Of a DNA stretch of 64,000 nucleotides, positions 33,434 to 45,263 are shown piece after piece. The notes under the pieces are model-generated. The model searched no databases. It saw only the letters and a program-made list of their open reading frames with translations, and was not told the DNA's origin. The position numbers and the translations under genes were made by a program. Origin of the DNA: Cytospora piceicola (Eukaryota > Ascomycota > Sordariomycetes > Diaporthales > Cytosporaceae); contig JALQBC010000033.1 in the NCBI GenBank assembly GCA_023375675.1, positions 62,001 to 126,000 on the forward strand, in the 5' to 3' direction. Position 1 is the stretch's first letter. Every line of letters starts with the position of its first letter.

Positions 33434-36400
33434 ATGGTGAGTAGTATTGTTGATCTGCTCATTGAATGAAACTGATAGATTCATAGTGGAAAAGGCTTAA
33501 GTCGAGAAAAGCCGAGGCCAAGGCTCAGTCAGAGCCGGAAAGAGGGCGTTCAAGAGACAAATTGCAACCGAAGGTTGTAGTAGAGGATGATGACGAGGCC
33601 ACGCGAAGCTCTGCATGCAGCGACTTTGGGGATCCTCTGAACATGAGCAATCGTTTCCCAAGCTTGCGAAGGAAAGCTTCTGTACAGAGCAACATGTCAG
33701 ATGTGTATGGCAACCTCATGCCATCTTCATCTCCCGCCCATGCTCGGCAACGCTCGCAAGACAGGCGATCTGATCCTCTCGGTCTCACGGTCCTGCATAC
33801 ACCGGTAGAAGAACGAACCGTCGACATCATATTCGTCCATGGACTTGGCGGGACAAGTTTGCGGACATGGTGCCGGAATCGGGACCCGGAGTTTTTATGG
33901 CCAAAGCATTGGCTTCCTGACGAAGTTGATATGTCCACCGCTCGTATCCTGACATACGGCTACCACGCCCACTTCTCCTCGAAGAAAGAGCAAGCTTCTT
34001 TGACAATTAACGACTTTGCAAACGACCTACTCTTTCGCATGAAGTATGATGAGGAAACCGAGGAGAGGCTGGGCCAGGTTCCAATCGTCTTTGTAACACA
34101 CTCGATGGGTGGTCTTGTATTCAAGAAGGCTTGTGAGTTCAATGTTGTACATTATTGCTTCCGTTCATTTCTGCGGCAGCTAATATCGTTATGCTATTAG
34201 ATGTCCACGGACTGATGAACGAGGAATACAAAGACATGGTTTCCAAATTCAAGGCGGTTCTCTTTCTTTCTACACCTCATCGAGGAACGGATCTCGCAGA
34301 TATCCTAAACAAAGTCCTATCTAGTTCCATGTTTGGCCATTCTCCGAAGGACTATGTTAACGAGCTGACCAAGAAGAGCCCAACCATCGACGAGTTGAAC
34401 GAGCAGTTCCGCCACCACGCAGCAAAGCTCCAGATCTTCTCGTTCTACGAGACCCTGACCACAACTGTGGGGCCGGTTAAGACGCTCATTCTCGAGAAGC
34501 ACTCCTCAGTCCTCGGATATCAGCATGAAACGCCCCAGCCACTTGTTGCGAATCACCATGACGTCTGCAAGTTCAGCAGCCCTGAAGACCCGAATTATCA
34601 ATCTGTGAAAGGCGCGCTTCGCAGTATTGTCAACTCTGTACGGTTCTCGAACGACAAAACCCACGAAAATGAAGAAGAGCTTTCCACACTCAGGAAATGG
34701 CTTGGTGTCCAGGGCATCCCAGAAGACAATCTTGCCGCAATCAGATCAGACCGAATCCAAGGCACGTGTGAGACCTTATTACAAGCGCCCGAGTTCGACA
34801 ATTGGCTTGAATCAGGATTGCAATGTCCACACCTCCTGTGGATGAATGCACCTCCAGGAAGTGGGAAGACGTTCCAGTCCTCGTTCGTCATCGACCACAT
34901 ACAAAGCCGTAAAGACAAGTGCGTTTACTGGTTTTTTGAGTATCGAGATGCTCAAAAGCGGTCATTGAGGAAGATGCTGCGGTCTGTAGCATATCAGGTT
35001 GCCGTCCAAGACCCAAGCTACCGGCAAAGCCTTCTCCAGTTGCAGCGGACTGGTACCCAGGTTGCCAATGGGGACGCCAATTCCTTATGGAGGAACCTCC
35101 TGGGATCGAGGTTGTCCAAGTGCCAATCTCGAATATACATGGTTGTTGATGCGCTTGATGAGGCCGATTCAAGCAAGACTTTCCTCGACCTCTTCGCTAG
35201 TCTCGGAAGTGTCAAAACAAATATACAGATGCTCATCGTTAGTCGGCCATTGTCCAGTATTCGAAATTGCATACAGCGTCTGCGAAAGAAAGCACCGGAC
35301 ATGGTCATCACCGAGATGGCCCTGAATAATAATAAGGATGATATACGACTTGCCGCAATAGAAGAAATGGAGGACTTTCCTGGCGATGATGACTTCAAAG
35401 ATGAGGTTATCGCCGAAGTTGTATCGAGATCCGAAGGGAATTTCCTTTGGGCAAGCCTTGTTCTTAAGAAGGTGCTTCAATGCCACCGCCAGGAAGACGT
35501 CAAACGTGTCCTATCCGGCACGCCTGATGGGATGGACCAATTATATGAGCGCATGGTTGAGGCCATTGTCACACTTGAGCTGGAGGAAGACAAGACTTTG
35601 TCCAAGATTCTTCTTTCCTGGGCCATGTATTCAACACGACCTGTCAGCATGTGTGAGCTCAGAGGTCCATACTCGACTGAGCTTTCCAGCATCATCGACC
35701 TCAGACACACCGTCAGTCACCTCTGCGGCGGGTTCGCAACACTTGACAGCGAGAACCGAATTACACTGGTGCATCAAACTGCGCGTGAATACTTGAAGAA
35801 GGCCAGTGCGCTCCCATTTTCGCTTACCACCAGTGAAGTTAACGAAGAGATTCTCTGCCAATGCCTTACATCAATCTGCGATCCCTCCCTCAAGGCAAAG
35901 ATTCGTCAAGGAAAAACACCTAGCTTCCTAAGATACGCTGCGGTGTCATGGCATATCCATCTCGAGCGCTCGTCCGTTCACTCCGAAAGAGTTCTCCAGA
36001 TTCTGGTCAAGCTCTTCAACGACAGCGCCCTCTTGACGTGGATCCATTACCTCGCTATCGACGACAACCTACCAATTCTCGTTTCGGTATCATCCACACT
36101 GAGTTCCTTTGTGCGAAAGCGTAGAAGGGCAGACTCTATCAAACCGCCTATGCTTCATCGAATTCCAGAATTGACCCTCCTCGAGGCCTGGGCTGTGGAC
36201 CTTCTAAAGATGACAGCCAAGTTCGGCAGCTATCTCATCGAAGATCCTGAAGCAATTTATAAGTACATCCCGTCTTTGAGCCCACACAACTCGATGTTGT
36301 ACAAGACCCACGATAGCAAGTCAAGCTCTCGAGTCTCTATATCTGGACTTACTAGCACAGATTGGGATGACTGTCTCGCAAGAGTGTCAAATGGGTCTGA

Positions 36401-38528
36401 TGCTTCCCTACATGTTGCGGTCTCTGCACAACACTTGGCTGTAGCCAACGACTCGCCAAATGGCTCTATCCGCCTGTTCAGCAATGTCATATTTCAGGAG
36501 GTTTTCTCATTCAACGCCGGGGAGCCTATCTGCTCGATTACCTTCAGCCAGTCAGGCGGTCTCATAGCTTGCCATGGCCTTGATCATACATACGTTTGGA
36601 TGGTAGAGGACGGCTCACTTGTGGCTAAGGTTGAAAACCCCCACCAAGAACGTGGAGAGGCACTAGCATTTGGACCGCAGGAGCATTTCATTGTAATTGC
36701 CACGGAGATGCGACGGATCTATCGGCTACCTCTCGATGGCGTCGAACAATCTCCTTCGTGGACTGGTCTCGACCCCTCCCTCCTGGTGGAGACATCCATC
36801 CCAGATGGCGCCTTCATTAACTCGCCCTCCTCACTGGTCTTCAGTCCTGACTGCAGTCAGTTAGCTGTCGCATACAAAGGATTTCCATTGTCCATCTGGA
36901 ACCTGGACCCGCCTGTGATGATAGGCCGCTGTTCCGTCCGAAGACATATCCAACGACATGCAGCCAGCTCCGCGTGGACAGGCGTCAACCGCGTGGTCTG
37001 GCATCCTTTCAACGGTCAGGTACTGGGTATTTACCGGGATGGCCAGATATTCAAATGGGGACCGACGGACGACACGCACGAGGAGGTGAAACAGGAACTT
37101 GACGCTACCCCATCCGAAATTACTATTGCGCAGAACGGCCTCGTCTTCGCGACCAGCGATGTAAGGGGAACCATCAAGATATACGACTATGCGCACATGG
37201 CACCAATGTATAAGCTCACAAGTGAAGACATCATCATGGCCATTGCGTTCAGCCCGGATAGCAAGCGCTTCTACGACCTACGAGGATCCTACTGTAATGT
37301 GTGGGAGCCGAGCTGCCTCACCCGACTGGTCGAGAGTGGTGGCCCGGAGCAACAGGATGATAGCGAGAGCGTGACAAGCTCGGAGTTCCGTGAGAGGAGA
37401 GCAGAGTCAGTGATGGATCTTGATGATACACGCAGCGGCATCACCTCCCTGGCAGCGTCCGAGGCCCACGCCAACTATCGCCCGGCCATCACCGCTGTAA
37501 CGACGGCCAGGGATAACCAAAGGATTGTTCTGTATGCGAAAGACGACGGGACTGTTGAACTTTGTGATACAGGCCTGCAGAAGTCGCATGTACTCGCAAA
37601 TTCCACGTATGGAATGGCCGTGGGGCAGATTGTGTTGTCGCCGAAAGGCAATTACGCTGCATACAATCTGCTCAACGGCAAGGTTATTGTGAAGAGCATC
37701 AAGATCTCGCTGAAAACAGGGAAGCTCATCGCAAAGGAAATCCTGAGTGAGAAGAACGACGTTTGTCGGGGCATTGTCAGCCAGATACTGTTCCACAGTG
37801 AATCGCGGAAGCTATTGGTTCGTGGATCCTCGAAGATCGAGGTGATTTCCTTCGAGACGGAGTATGTCGCAACCGTAACGGAGAAGATACTAGACATTGA
37901 GCCAACAGAAAGTCACATATCAAGGTGGGAGAGCCACCCAACGGATCCAAACACCCTCCTTGCTTTCACGGCCAGCCGTACCGAAGCGTATTCCTGGGAT
38001 GACCTTACCAAGCCCCGGTACGCAACCCCCATCAACCTTTTCGCCCATGATGGACGCCTTACCTCGGTATTGCCGGATGCACCCGGTATTGCCGTCGAAC
38101 TGGTTGTTCCATCACCCCAAGGCAAAGCACATCTCGCGATCGTCTCCTTTGAGGAAGCGAACAACAAGGTATTCAGCTTCGTCCTGCTCGACACCTCTCC
38201 ACTACACCAAGGGAAGAGCGCAGCAGCAGACACAGTATTACCCATAGATCTACCAGAGGGGATTGCGGAGAAGATAGAGCAGCCTGTAGGGTTCCTCGAG
38301 GATGGCAGGTTTGTGTTTTTGGACGAGTCGCTGTGGGTGTGTACAACGAAGCTACGTGCAGGTGCCAGTGATGGAGTGAAGAGGCACTTCTTTATTCCCC
38401 GTGACTGGATAAATAGTGCAGGTCTGGGAATGTGTCGTGTCCAGCCAGATGGGACGTTCTTGTGTCCCAGTAAGGGTGAGTTGGCGGTAGTCAGGGGCGA
38501 TCTGGGGATGGACTGGGGTGGAATCTGA
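33434..38528 (+). CDS. NLR protein: SesB-like hydrolase, NACHT, WD-like repeats
   Basis: Model: 33434-33436 (ATG only), 33487-34132 and 34201-38528; introns of 50 and 68 nt; 1658 aa. Residues ~110-300 are an alpha/beta hydrolase of the type found at the N terminus of fungal NLRs (SesB-like): oxyanion phrase IIFVHGLGG near 115, nucleophile Ser207 in THSMGG, and a His in STPHRGTD near 243. The NACHT ATPase follows, with Walker A APPGSGKT (433-440), Walker B VVDALDE from Asp533, and a VSRP sensor-like phrase. The part from about 940 to 1600 has degenerate WD-type beta-propeller repeats (phrases like ITFSQSGG, LVFSPDCSQLAVA, IAFSPDSKRF). Fungal NLRs of this form take part in heterokaryon incompatibility and probably in recognition of foreign cells. 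The repeats are diverged, not the near-identical kind under rapid expansion. Confidence 0.85.
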
Positions 38529-39351
38529 GGTCTTGTTTTCTGCATGCCACTGGAGTTTCGTTTGTTCATCGGCCATTTCAAAGATGATTAAAGGTCTTAC
38601 ATGGTAGGAAGGAGAATATTATACATACCTGAGTAGGTAGGTCAATTCTGAGAGAGAGAGTTGCATTCATCCGGCCCCCGGGTGAGGCCAACGTTGTCCA
38701 AATATTGCGCAGCCACGACTCTATACATGTTTGACGTCGTCTTTATATATTCACGCCGTATGACTTACACAAGCTCAGGCCCCACCCCCCCGCCTTATCA
38801 ATCATCAATCAAAGATACCACGTCCACAAACAGGTAGACACGGTGACCGGCCGGCTCATCTTCGGACATGACTGTACAGGCGGCATCATTGATTTTAGGC
38901 AAATTATCTACCTGGGATTGTCCACCTAGGATCTATGCTAAGGAGAATCATCGAGGCAGGCTCAGCTGGTGGAAATATAAACTCGGAGGCAGGTTCGCCT
39001 GTGGTCGTGATAAGCCAACTTGGGACAGATAAGGGAAGTGTGTTATATCCACCCTAGGCGTTTTCAAGATACAGTGGATCATTTGGCCTCACTGCAGATG
39101 GTGTAAGCTGGTTCGCTGCACAGGACCCGTTGAGGCTGAGTTGTCGGTGATCTTGTACCGCTTAAAATCCTCCAGTCCCCCGGCGTGATTCATGCCTGTC
39201 TTCCTTCCCCCTTCTACCACCACCAACCCTTCACACTTCCCCACGATCCCCCTCATACTCATCAATCTGGTCCATTGATATCCCGTTTGACTGTTCCGAA
39301 CGACAAGCCTATGTGTCAACGATTCCTCGTTGACACGCCTGGGCACACGAC
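38529..39351. other. Intergenic region, no gene supported
   Basis: Contains ATACCTGAGTAGGTAGGTC at about 38624-38642 and a CTACCTGGG/CCACCTAGG pair at about 38908-38931, similar to other intergenic CCTAGGTA-type motifs in the window. No gene seen. Confidence 0.5.
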
Positions 39352-40365
39352 ATGCTAGACGACACAGCGCCGAATCTTCTGGTCAATTGCAATGACAAAG
39401 ACCCTCCGATGATATCCATCATTCTGACAGCGCCGTGGTCAACACGCCCTTCGCCCACGGACATCACCATCTCAACGGATACTCCGTCCGACACCGTGCA
39501 TCACGGTATTTCCGGAAGACCTGGACAGACCATCGTCTGCAGCGGACGGCGTCATGCCGATCCGCCGATGCCCCGACTCATCGAGTTGAAGCTCCTCGAT
39601 GTCCGGCATCCCACCTACCCAGGAACCCCATCACCCCAATGTGGCAACCCAAGCTGTGGCAAGGCCACCGGCTCTTCTCTGGAACTCTCCAGTGCCAGCC
39701 GCGAACGCGCGATGCGTTCTCAAGGCTTGTTGGCGAACCAGCAAGATTCTGTCTTGGTTGGGTTCCCAACCGAAAACAACGTCGGCAAGATGTTTGGATC
39801 TACCATTCCCCTACCTGCCACAGGTGGGCCAGCTAGAGTCACCGAGAGGGCGCATGAGGGTCGGCTGCCGAACACCACATTCCTTGATGCCGACACATCA
39901 GCGAAATTGGGTCAGAAGAACCACCAGGCGTTCTACCCGCTGCCACATTCTTGCCCCATACCAGGGGGTTTGCCAGCCAGAGCCGGTACAACCCTCCATT
40001 ATCGACTCGATGAGCCAGATCTATCCAGGGAGATGTCCAGCTCGTGCCTTGACTCACAGGTTCTCATGTGCGGTCAAGGGTCCCAAGGCATCGTCAAAGA
40101 GACCTCACTAGGGGAGTTCCTCCCGGGCGGCCCCGCCCCCCGCCTCCCCAGCGACGGTTCCCCGAGTCCGTGGAGATCCACGAAAGGAACCAATGGCTAC
40201 TGTCCAGGTACTGGACGCATGCAGGGTCGGAGTGGCTTCGACCAAGGAATGTCTACCGCATCCACGTTTGCGATGCTTCTGTCACTGGCTGTTGGCCTTG
40301 AGAAGGTAAGAAACTACCTCTCAGTAACACTACCGAAACATAACCAAGTTGCCGGACATGTCTAA
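39352..40365 (+). CDS. Uncertain ORF (337 aa), possibly non-coding or decayed
   Basis: An ATG-started frame of 337 codons rich in Pro, Ser, Gly and Arg, without transmembrane segments or any family motif I recognise. The two other plus-strand frames are also unusually open here (39435-39836 and 39599-40111), so the openness may reflect few stop words rather than coding. Codon use does not single out one frame by eye. It could be a young orphan gene, a pseudogene or chance. Confidence 0.22.
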   Translation: MLDDTAPNLLVNCNDKDPPMISIILTAPWSTRPSPTDITISTDTPSDTVHHGISGRPGQTIVCSGRRHADPPMPRLIELKLLDVRHPTYPGTPSPQCGNPSCGKATGSSLELSSASRERAMRSQGLLANQQDSVLVGFPTENNVGKMFGSTIPLPATGGPARVTERAHEGRLPNTTFLDADTSAKLGQKNHQAFYPLPHSCPIPGGLPARAGTTLHYRLDEPDLSREMSSSCLDSQVLMCGQGSQGIVKETSLGEFLPGGPAPRLPSDGSPSPWRSTKGTNGYCPGTGRMQGRSGFDQGMSTASTFAMLLSLAVGLEKVRNYLSVTLPKHNQVAGHV

Positions 40366-40763
40366 TCGAAGAGCAGATCTTCTCACAAACTGAAGTACGA
40401 AAGCTACTCCCATGGGAAGCTGGGACCGAGAGCCTACTGAAGACTATGACACATGTCGTACTGCTGTTGGTCGAACTCGTCGCTTTTTCCTACGGGAAGA
40501 GTACGACGAGATGGCAGTGGACTGAGAAGTACTACTGCCTCCTGGAAGATCCGGGCTAACGACACTTACTTGACTGCCATTCTCCGGCGAATGGTAAAGC
40601 TACAATACAACAACTGAGATACTACTTTCCGCAATCCCCTGACGGACCCAACGGTTCAAATACTCAACACCAAAAACACACGGAAGCGAGACGATCGTCG
40701 TCCAATTGACCATAAATAACATACACATATACGAAATATCTGGTCCGAGCGGGCCGAGCTACA
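40366..40763. other. Upstream region of the C2H2 gene
   Basis: 398 bp that should hold the promoter and leader of the zinc-finger gene; no clear motif seen. Confidence 0.4.
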
Positions 40764-41690
40764 ATGGACGCACCATACACCTTCGAGCCGTATGATACGG
40801 CTGTCGATACAAATGACCAGGCACAGATAGACCAGGTGCTCAGAGAATTTGAATTGGAGGCACACTTCAACGCCATAGGAGCAGACTTCACATCATCCAA
40901 CACCAACCATGAGTACTATACCCACTTACCTGGGTACGAAACCTTCGCAGAACAGGTCTCGCCATCAGGGCTTGAAAGCCCGGGCAGTATGACCACAGGC
41001 AGCACGAACCCAAGCCCCTTGGTCCCACTACTGGATTACGACCTCAGCTTTGACACTTCGTTTAATCTAGATGACCCTCAGCTCATCTTCCCCGACCTCG
41101 TGGCCTACCCTAGCAACCCTGGGAATATGCAAGATGACTGGTCCGCTGGAGGCTTTAGAGGTGTCCCAGACTTCGATCTTTGGAAATATGCTTGGTCAAC
41201 CCCATGCACAGAAAACGCAGCCCGGTTCCCACCCCCGTCGGAGGATCTTTGTCGACGGACACCAGCTTGGAATACCTTGGTCATGGTGGACTCCCCATAC
41301 CACACGAATCAGGACTCCGCTCTCGCCTCTTCAAAATCCCCGGTGCCCTCATCAGCCTCCGAGCCGTCATCCTCAACAATACAGCAGAGACCACACCTGC
41401 TCTGCCCCTACTGCCCCACCGAATTTACCGATAAAACCAAACTTAAGATCCATACCAACAAACACATCAAGCCGTTCAGATGCTCTGCGGCTGAGTGTGA
41501 CTACTCCACGGCTGAGAAGAAGAGCCTCCAGCGACATCTGTTGGCCAAGTCGAAGTGGGACGAGGAACATCGGCTCGCAGCCCAGGAGTATGGGCTGAGG
41601 GACGTGAAATATAGATGCCCAAAGGATGGTTGCACTTACTCTACGATCAGAGAGGACAACTTGAAGAGGCATAAGACGACGTGTCATTGA
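40764..41690 (+). CDS. C2H2 zinc-finger protein, probable transcription factor
   Basis: Single exon, 308 aa. The first ~200 residues are acidic and rich in Ser, Pro and Tyr (DDPQLIFPDL, DLSFDTSFNLDD), as in activation regions. Three zinc-binding units lie at the C terminus: CPYC-x12-H-x3-H from about residue 214; a second, CSAAEC-x12-H, whose last His is 10 residues further on (atypical spacing); and CPKDGC-x12-H-x4-H ending at the last residue. This is a layout of fungal C2H2 regulators. Target genes cannot be read from the sequence. Its nearest neighbours are an MFS transporter and, 6 kb further, a large NRPS-like gene, so a local regulatory role is possible but unproven. Confidence 0.8.
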   Translation: MDAPYTFEPYDTAVDTNDQAQIDQVLREFELEAHFNAIGADFTSSNTNHEYYTHLPGYETFAEQVSPSGLESPGSMTTGSTNPSPLVPLLDYDLSFDTSFNLDDPQLIFPDLVAYPSNPGNMQDDWSAGGFRGVPDFDLWKYAWSTPCTENAARFPPPSEDLCRRTPAWNTLVMVDSPYHTNQDSALASSKSPVPSSASEPSSSTIQQRPHLLCPYCPTEFTDKTKLKIHTNKHIKPFRCSAAECDYSTAEKKSLQRHLLAKSKWDEEHRLAAQEYGLRDVKYRCPKDGCTYSTIREDNLKRHKTTCH

Positions 41691-42769
41691 CGCGTGGCGG
41701 ACTGAATAAAACAAAACAGGGGTGACGACTGTGGTATAAAGCTTATGGACTTTTCCTACTCATCTATCATAACGGCTTTGGTATTAGTATTGGTGTAGTT
41801 CTCTTATATTTCAGTCTCTGATTTTACGCCCAAAGCGTATTCGAATTTAACAACGCAAATTACCATAAACATGCCCCATTTTCTGAATGTGATATCCTCG
41901 CTTGCAAATACCCCAGTGACAACCTCCGGTGCTGGGTTGTCATCGTCATATAATCGAAAGGCATGTAGGTCTATGCTCATCAGCGACCATCGGGGGCTTG
42001 GACCTGGCCAGTGCAAAAGGGAAAGGAACGGTTGGTGTGTTTACGGTGTATTTAAGAACAGCTTTACTGTGGTAAACATACTGGAAACTTTACTACCTTA
42101 AACGGGCTGGCCCAGTCTACTCTACTACCTCTTCTCACCAGCCTGATCCGTGGATATGTGGGCATCATAAGGCGGGCGGTCTCGCGTTAGCCTTGACTTA
42201 CCATGGCCACCAGGGAGCAAAGCAGTAACTACCAGACTCACTGGGTTCGTGCGCACACTCAAGCACTAATAATCAGGAAGTCAGGGTATTAGATTCAACG
42301 CTATATGGTGCAAGGGGCGCACTAAGTTCAATAAAATGCACCGAAGATTTATCGTCAAGAGTACCCGTCAAGTCCACTGGAGCCTCTTGACACAAACATG
42401 GAACACCCGCACGGATTGTATCGAAGTATCGCAAGTTACGTCGAGTTAGAACGCACGCTGCAGCTATCTCCCGTCTGGTTAGCCGGCAAGACACCTAGAC
42501 ACCCAGGTTTGTCCGGCTCGTACTATGTGGTCCAGGTGAAACGACCATGGACCTTTAGTCTATCACAAGGTCTTACGCTCTTCTCCCAATATTTCAAAAC
42601 ATAATCAAAGCTAAAAGAGTTTGATTTCCTTCATAAACACGTTCCCTCCTTCAGGACAAGGACAGTCACTTTTCTGCCCGGAAGCTACGGCAATTTGGTA
42701 ATGAAAACAACTCGACCCGATTTATTCGACGTTTATATCCTGGTGGTTCCAAGATAACAAAGCGCGATA
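41691..42769. other. Intergenic region, no gene supported
   Basis: About 1.1 kb between the zinc-finger and MFS genes, with no supportable gene or repeat. Confidence 0.5.
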
Positions 42770-44543
42770 ATGTCTTCTCAGAAGAAAGAACCCGAATCAA
42801 AGGAAACTGAGCTCGAACACGCCATCCCAACCGTCTCCCAGGAGTCGCGACCCGACCAAGCCTTCCATCATAACACCCGCACGAGCCGCCGCATCATCAC
42901 CGAAAGAGAGGCATGGGACCACACAGCTTTCAGCTACACGTGGCACAGAAAATGGACCATCTTGTTGATCCTCTGGATGATCCAGATAGCCATGAATATG
43001 AATGGCTCCATCTGGGCTAACACTGCTGCCGGTTTGTCTTCCCACTATGACATTCCCATCAACAGGGTCTCGTTCGGAAATATGGCTTTTCTTATGAGCT
43101 ATGCCTTCGGCTGCGAGATCTGGGCGCCTTGGTCAGAGGAGCTCGGCCGCAAGTGGCTGATGCAGGCGTCCCTTCTACTCGTCAGCATCTTCACCGCCAT
43201 GGTCCCTTTCGCACCCAGCTTCACCATCGTCATATTCCTGCGCCTTCTCACCGGTCTCGCGACCGCTGGAGGTTCCCTTACGCTCGGTGTGGTGGCAGAC
43301 ATGTACAAGGAAAACGAACAACAAAACGCAGTCTCGTTCGTTGCGTGGGGCAGCATGCTAGGCTCTTCCCTTCCTCCCATGATTGGCGGTATCATGGAGA
43401 ATTATCTCGGTGCTGACAGCCGGAGGTGGTGTTTCTGGTTTATCAGCTTTTGCGGCATCTTTGTCCAGCTCTGGCACCTTTTCTTCGTCCCGGAAACCTA
43501 CTATAAGAAAGCACTCAATAACTGTGCCAAGCGGCGCCGGGGAAAGGCTCGACAAGAGGGCAATGAAAGTCTTGACAGCCAACTATACGGACCGACCGAG
43601 GGTATTCCCCTACGTGAGAGATTCAAGGCCAAGGAAATCGGGGTGACGATGTGGCGCCCTTTCAAGTTCTTGCTGGTCAGTGACTGTCCGGGCCATGCTC
43701 AATGTGAGAACCACGTACTGATCCAGAAACCCATAGACGGAGCCCATTGTCTTCATTCTTTCCGCACTGTCTGCAGTTGGCGATGCCATTGTATTTCTCT
43801 TCATGGAAGTTTTTGGGCATATATATGGCGAGGAATTTGGCATGAACAAGATGGAAGTCGGCTTGGTGTTTATTTTCCTCACTGTGGCTTGTAAGTGGAC
43901 TGCAGTGCCATAGACCCGGCCTCACCTGCCCTGCATTCCATGTTTCACCTTTTATCAATATGCCAACCTTCACCTGCTGACACTTGATCGTCGAATAGAT
44001 ACCGTCGGATTAGTAATTATCTGTTTGTTCAACCGAAGAAACGCAAAGGAGCGCGCCGCTGAGCCGGACAGCGAGGACTCTCAATATGAAGGCCGCCTGA
44101 AGGTCCTCTGCTACACCGCGTGGTGCCTCACATTCGGCCTCGCACTCTTTGCAGCTACTGCCAACCCGCTCTATGGTCACTATGCATGGATCGGTACAGG
44201 TATCGGCGTTTTCTTCATCGGGATTGCGAACTACACCATCTATGCATCCACAATCGACTACATGGTGGCGGCATACGGATTCTACGCCGCTTCTGCGACA
44301 GGAGGAAATGGCTTCGCCAGGGACTTCCTGGCTGGTGTCCTCACTCCAGCAGGTCGTGTGTGGATCGAGAAGATGGGACCGCAAGTCATGTGCGGAATTC
44401 TCGCCGGGGTCAGCTTCATTTTTTGTATCCTTTGTATTATGGTCCGGGTTTACGGTCCCTTGCTGCGCCGCCGTTCCAAGTACACGGTGAAAGAAGCCAA
44501 GCCAACTGGTCGAGTTCACGGTCCCACAGGCCATAGTGATTGA
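42770..44543 (+). CDS. MFS transporter, DHA1-type drug or metabolite exporter
   Basis: Three exons: 42770-43675, 43737-43890 and 43999-44543; introns of 61 and 108 nt; 534 aa. A polar N-terminal ~60 residues precede twelve predicted membrane helices. The first is ILLILWMIQIAMNMNGSIW; the helix 2-3 loop carries WAPWSEELGRKWLM (the MFS G-x-x-x-D-R-x-G-R-like motif); helix 4 has FLRLLTGLATAGGSLTLGVVADM. A hydrophilic central loop with KRRRGKAR separates the halves. The second half starts with TEPIVFILSALSAVGDAIVF at the splice junction. This fits the DHA1 branch of fungal H+ antiporters that export drugs, polyamines or small metabolites. The substrate is unknown. The gene lies between a C2H2 factor and the F-box and NRPS-like genes. 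Confidence 0.88.
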
Positions 44544-45263
44544 TTGGAACTCTGGGTTATTTTAGGTCAGGAGACGGATCTGGGGGATATAATGCTGTGT
44601 CGAATTGGTTCATGTGCGAGAGCCTCGGGGGTTTGATTTATCCAACTTGTGTACTGCTTGACTGGAAAAGGTACTTAGGTAGTGTATTGAAATAGAATCA
44701 AAGGTGATCATCATTGTGATTGTGTTACCTTGATTATATGGGAAAGGTTTGCAACATTGAAAAAAAGCGACAAATAAATAGCCCCTACGAGTCTGTGGTG
44801 TGTTGAAAAGCCGTTTTCATCAATTGGATATCTTCTCAGTCCGATTGATGGGGGCGGCGCCTCACTTAACTTTATATACAGTAGTGTAATGATATGGGGT
44901 CCAAGGACTTCTCATGTAACCCCCTCCCCCTCCCCCATCTTCTCTTCTAGGACTGGGGCTACATAGTAGCTGTACAGTTGCACTCGAGACTGAGAGAGCC
45001 TTATTCGCCTCCTTCCACCTTATCACATTAGGCGAATGGGACCACATATATAACTTGGACCTGAATTCAGCTGACTTTACAGCCTTTACAGCCGAACCTT
45101 CCTGTGGCCCGTGCCCTAGCTTCCCTTGGCCAGTCTCTGCAAGAGCTCCTTGCAGTTTACCAGGCATTATGGATATAGCCGCCTGTTTGGTTTGTACTTA
45201 GCTGTATTCCTGTTGTTACTACCTTTTCCCGTCCTTCCAAAATTCATTGCATTAGAGAAAAGT
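44544..45263. other. Intergenic region between MFS and F-box genes
   Basis: Contains GGTACTTAGGTAG at about 44670-44682. The frame of the F-box gene is open upstream to 45126 with a hydrophobic stretch, but without an ATG before 45264. No other gene is seen. Confidence 0.45.

Noticed and set aside
37913..38581. Minus-strand ORF of 222 aa inside the NLR gene
   Set aside because: Antisense shadow of a strongly supported coding exon.
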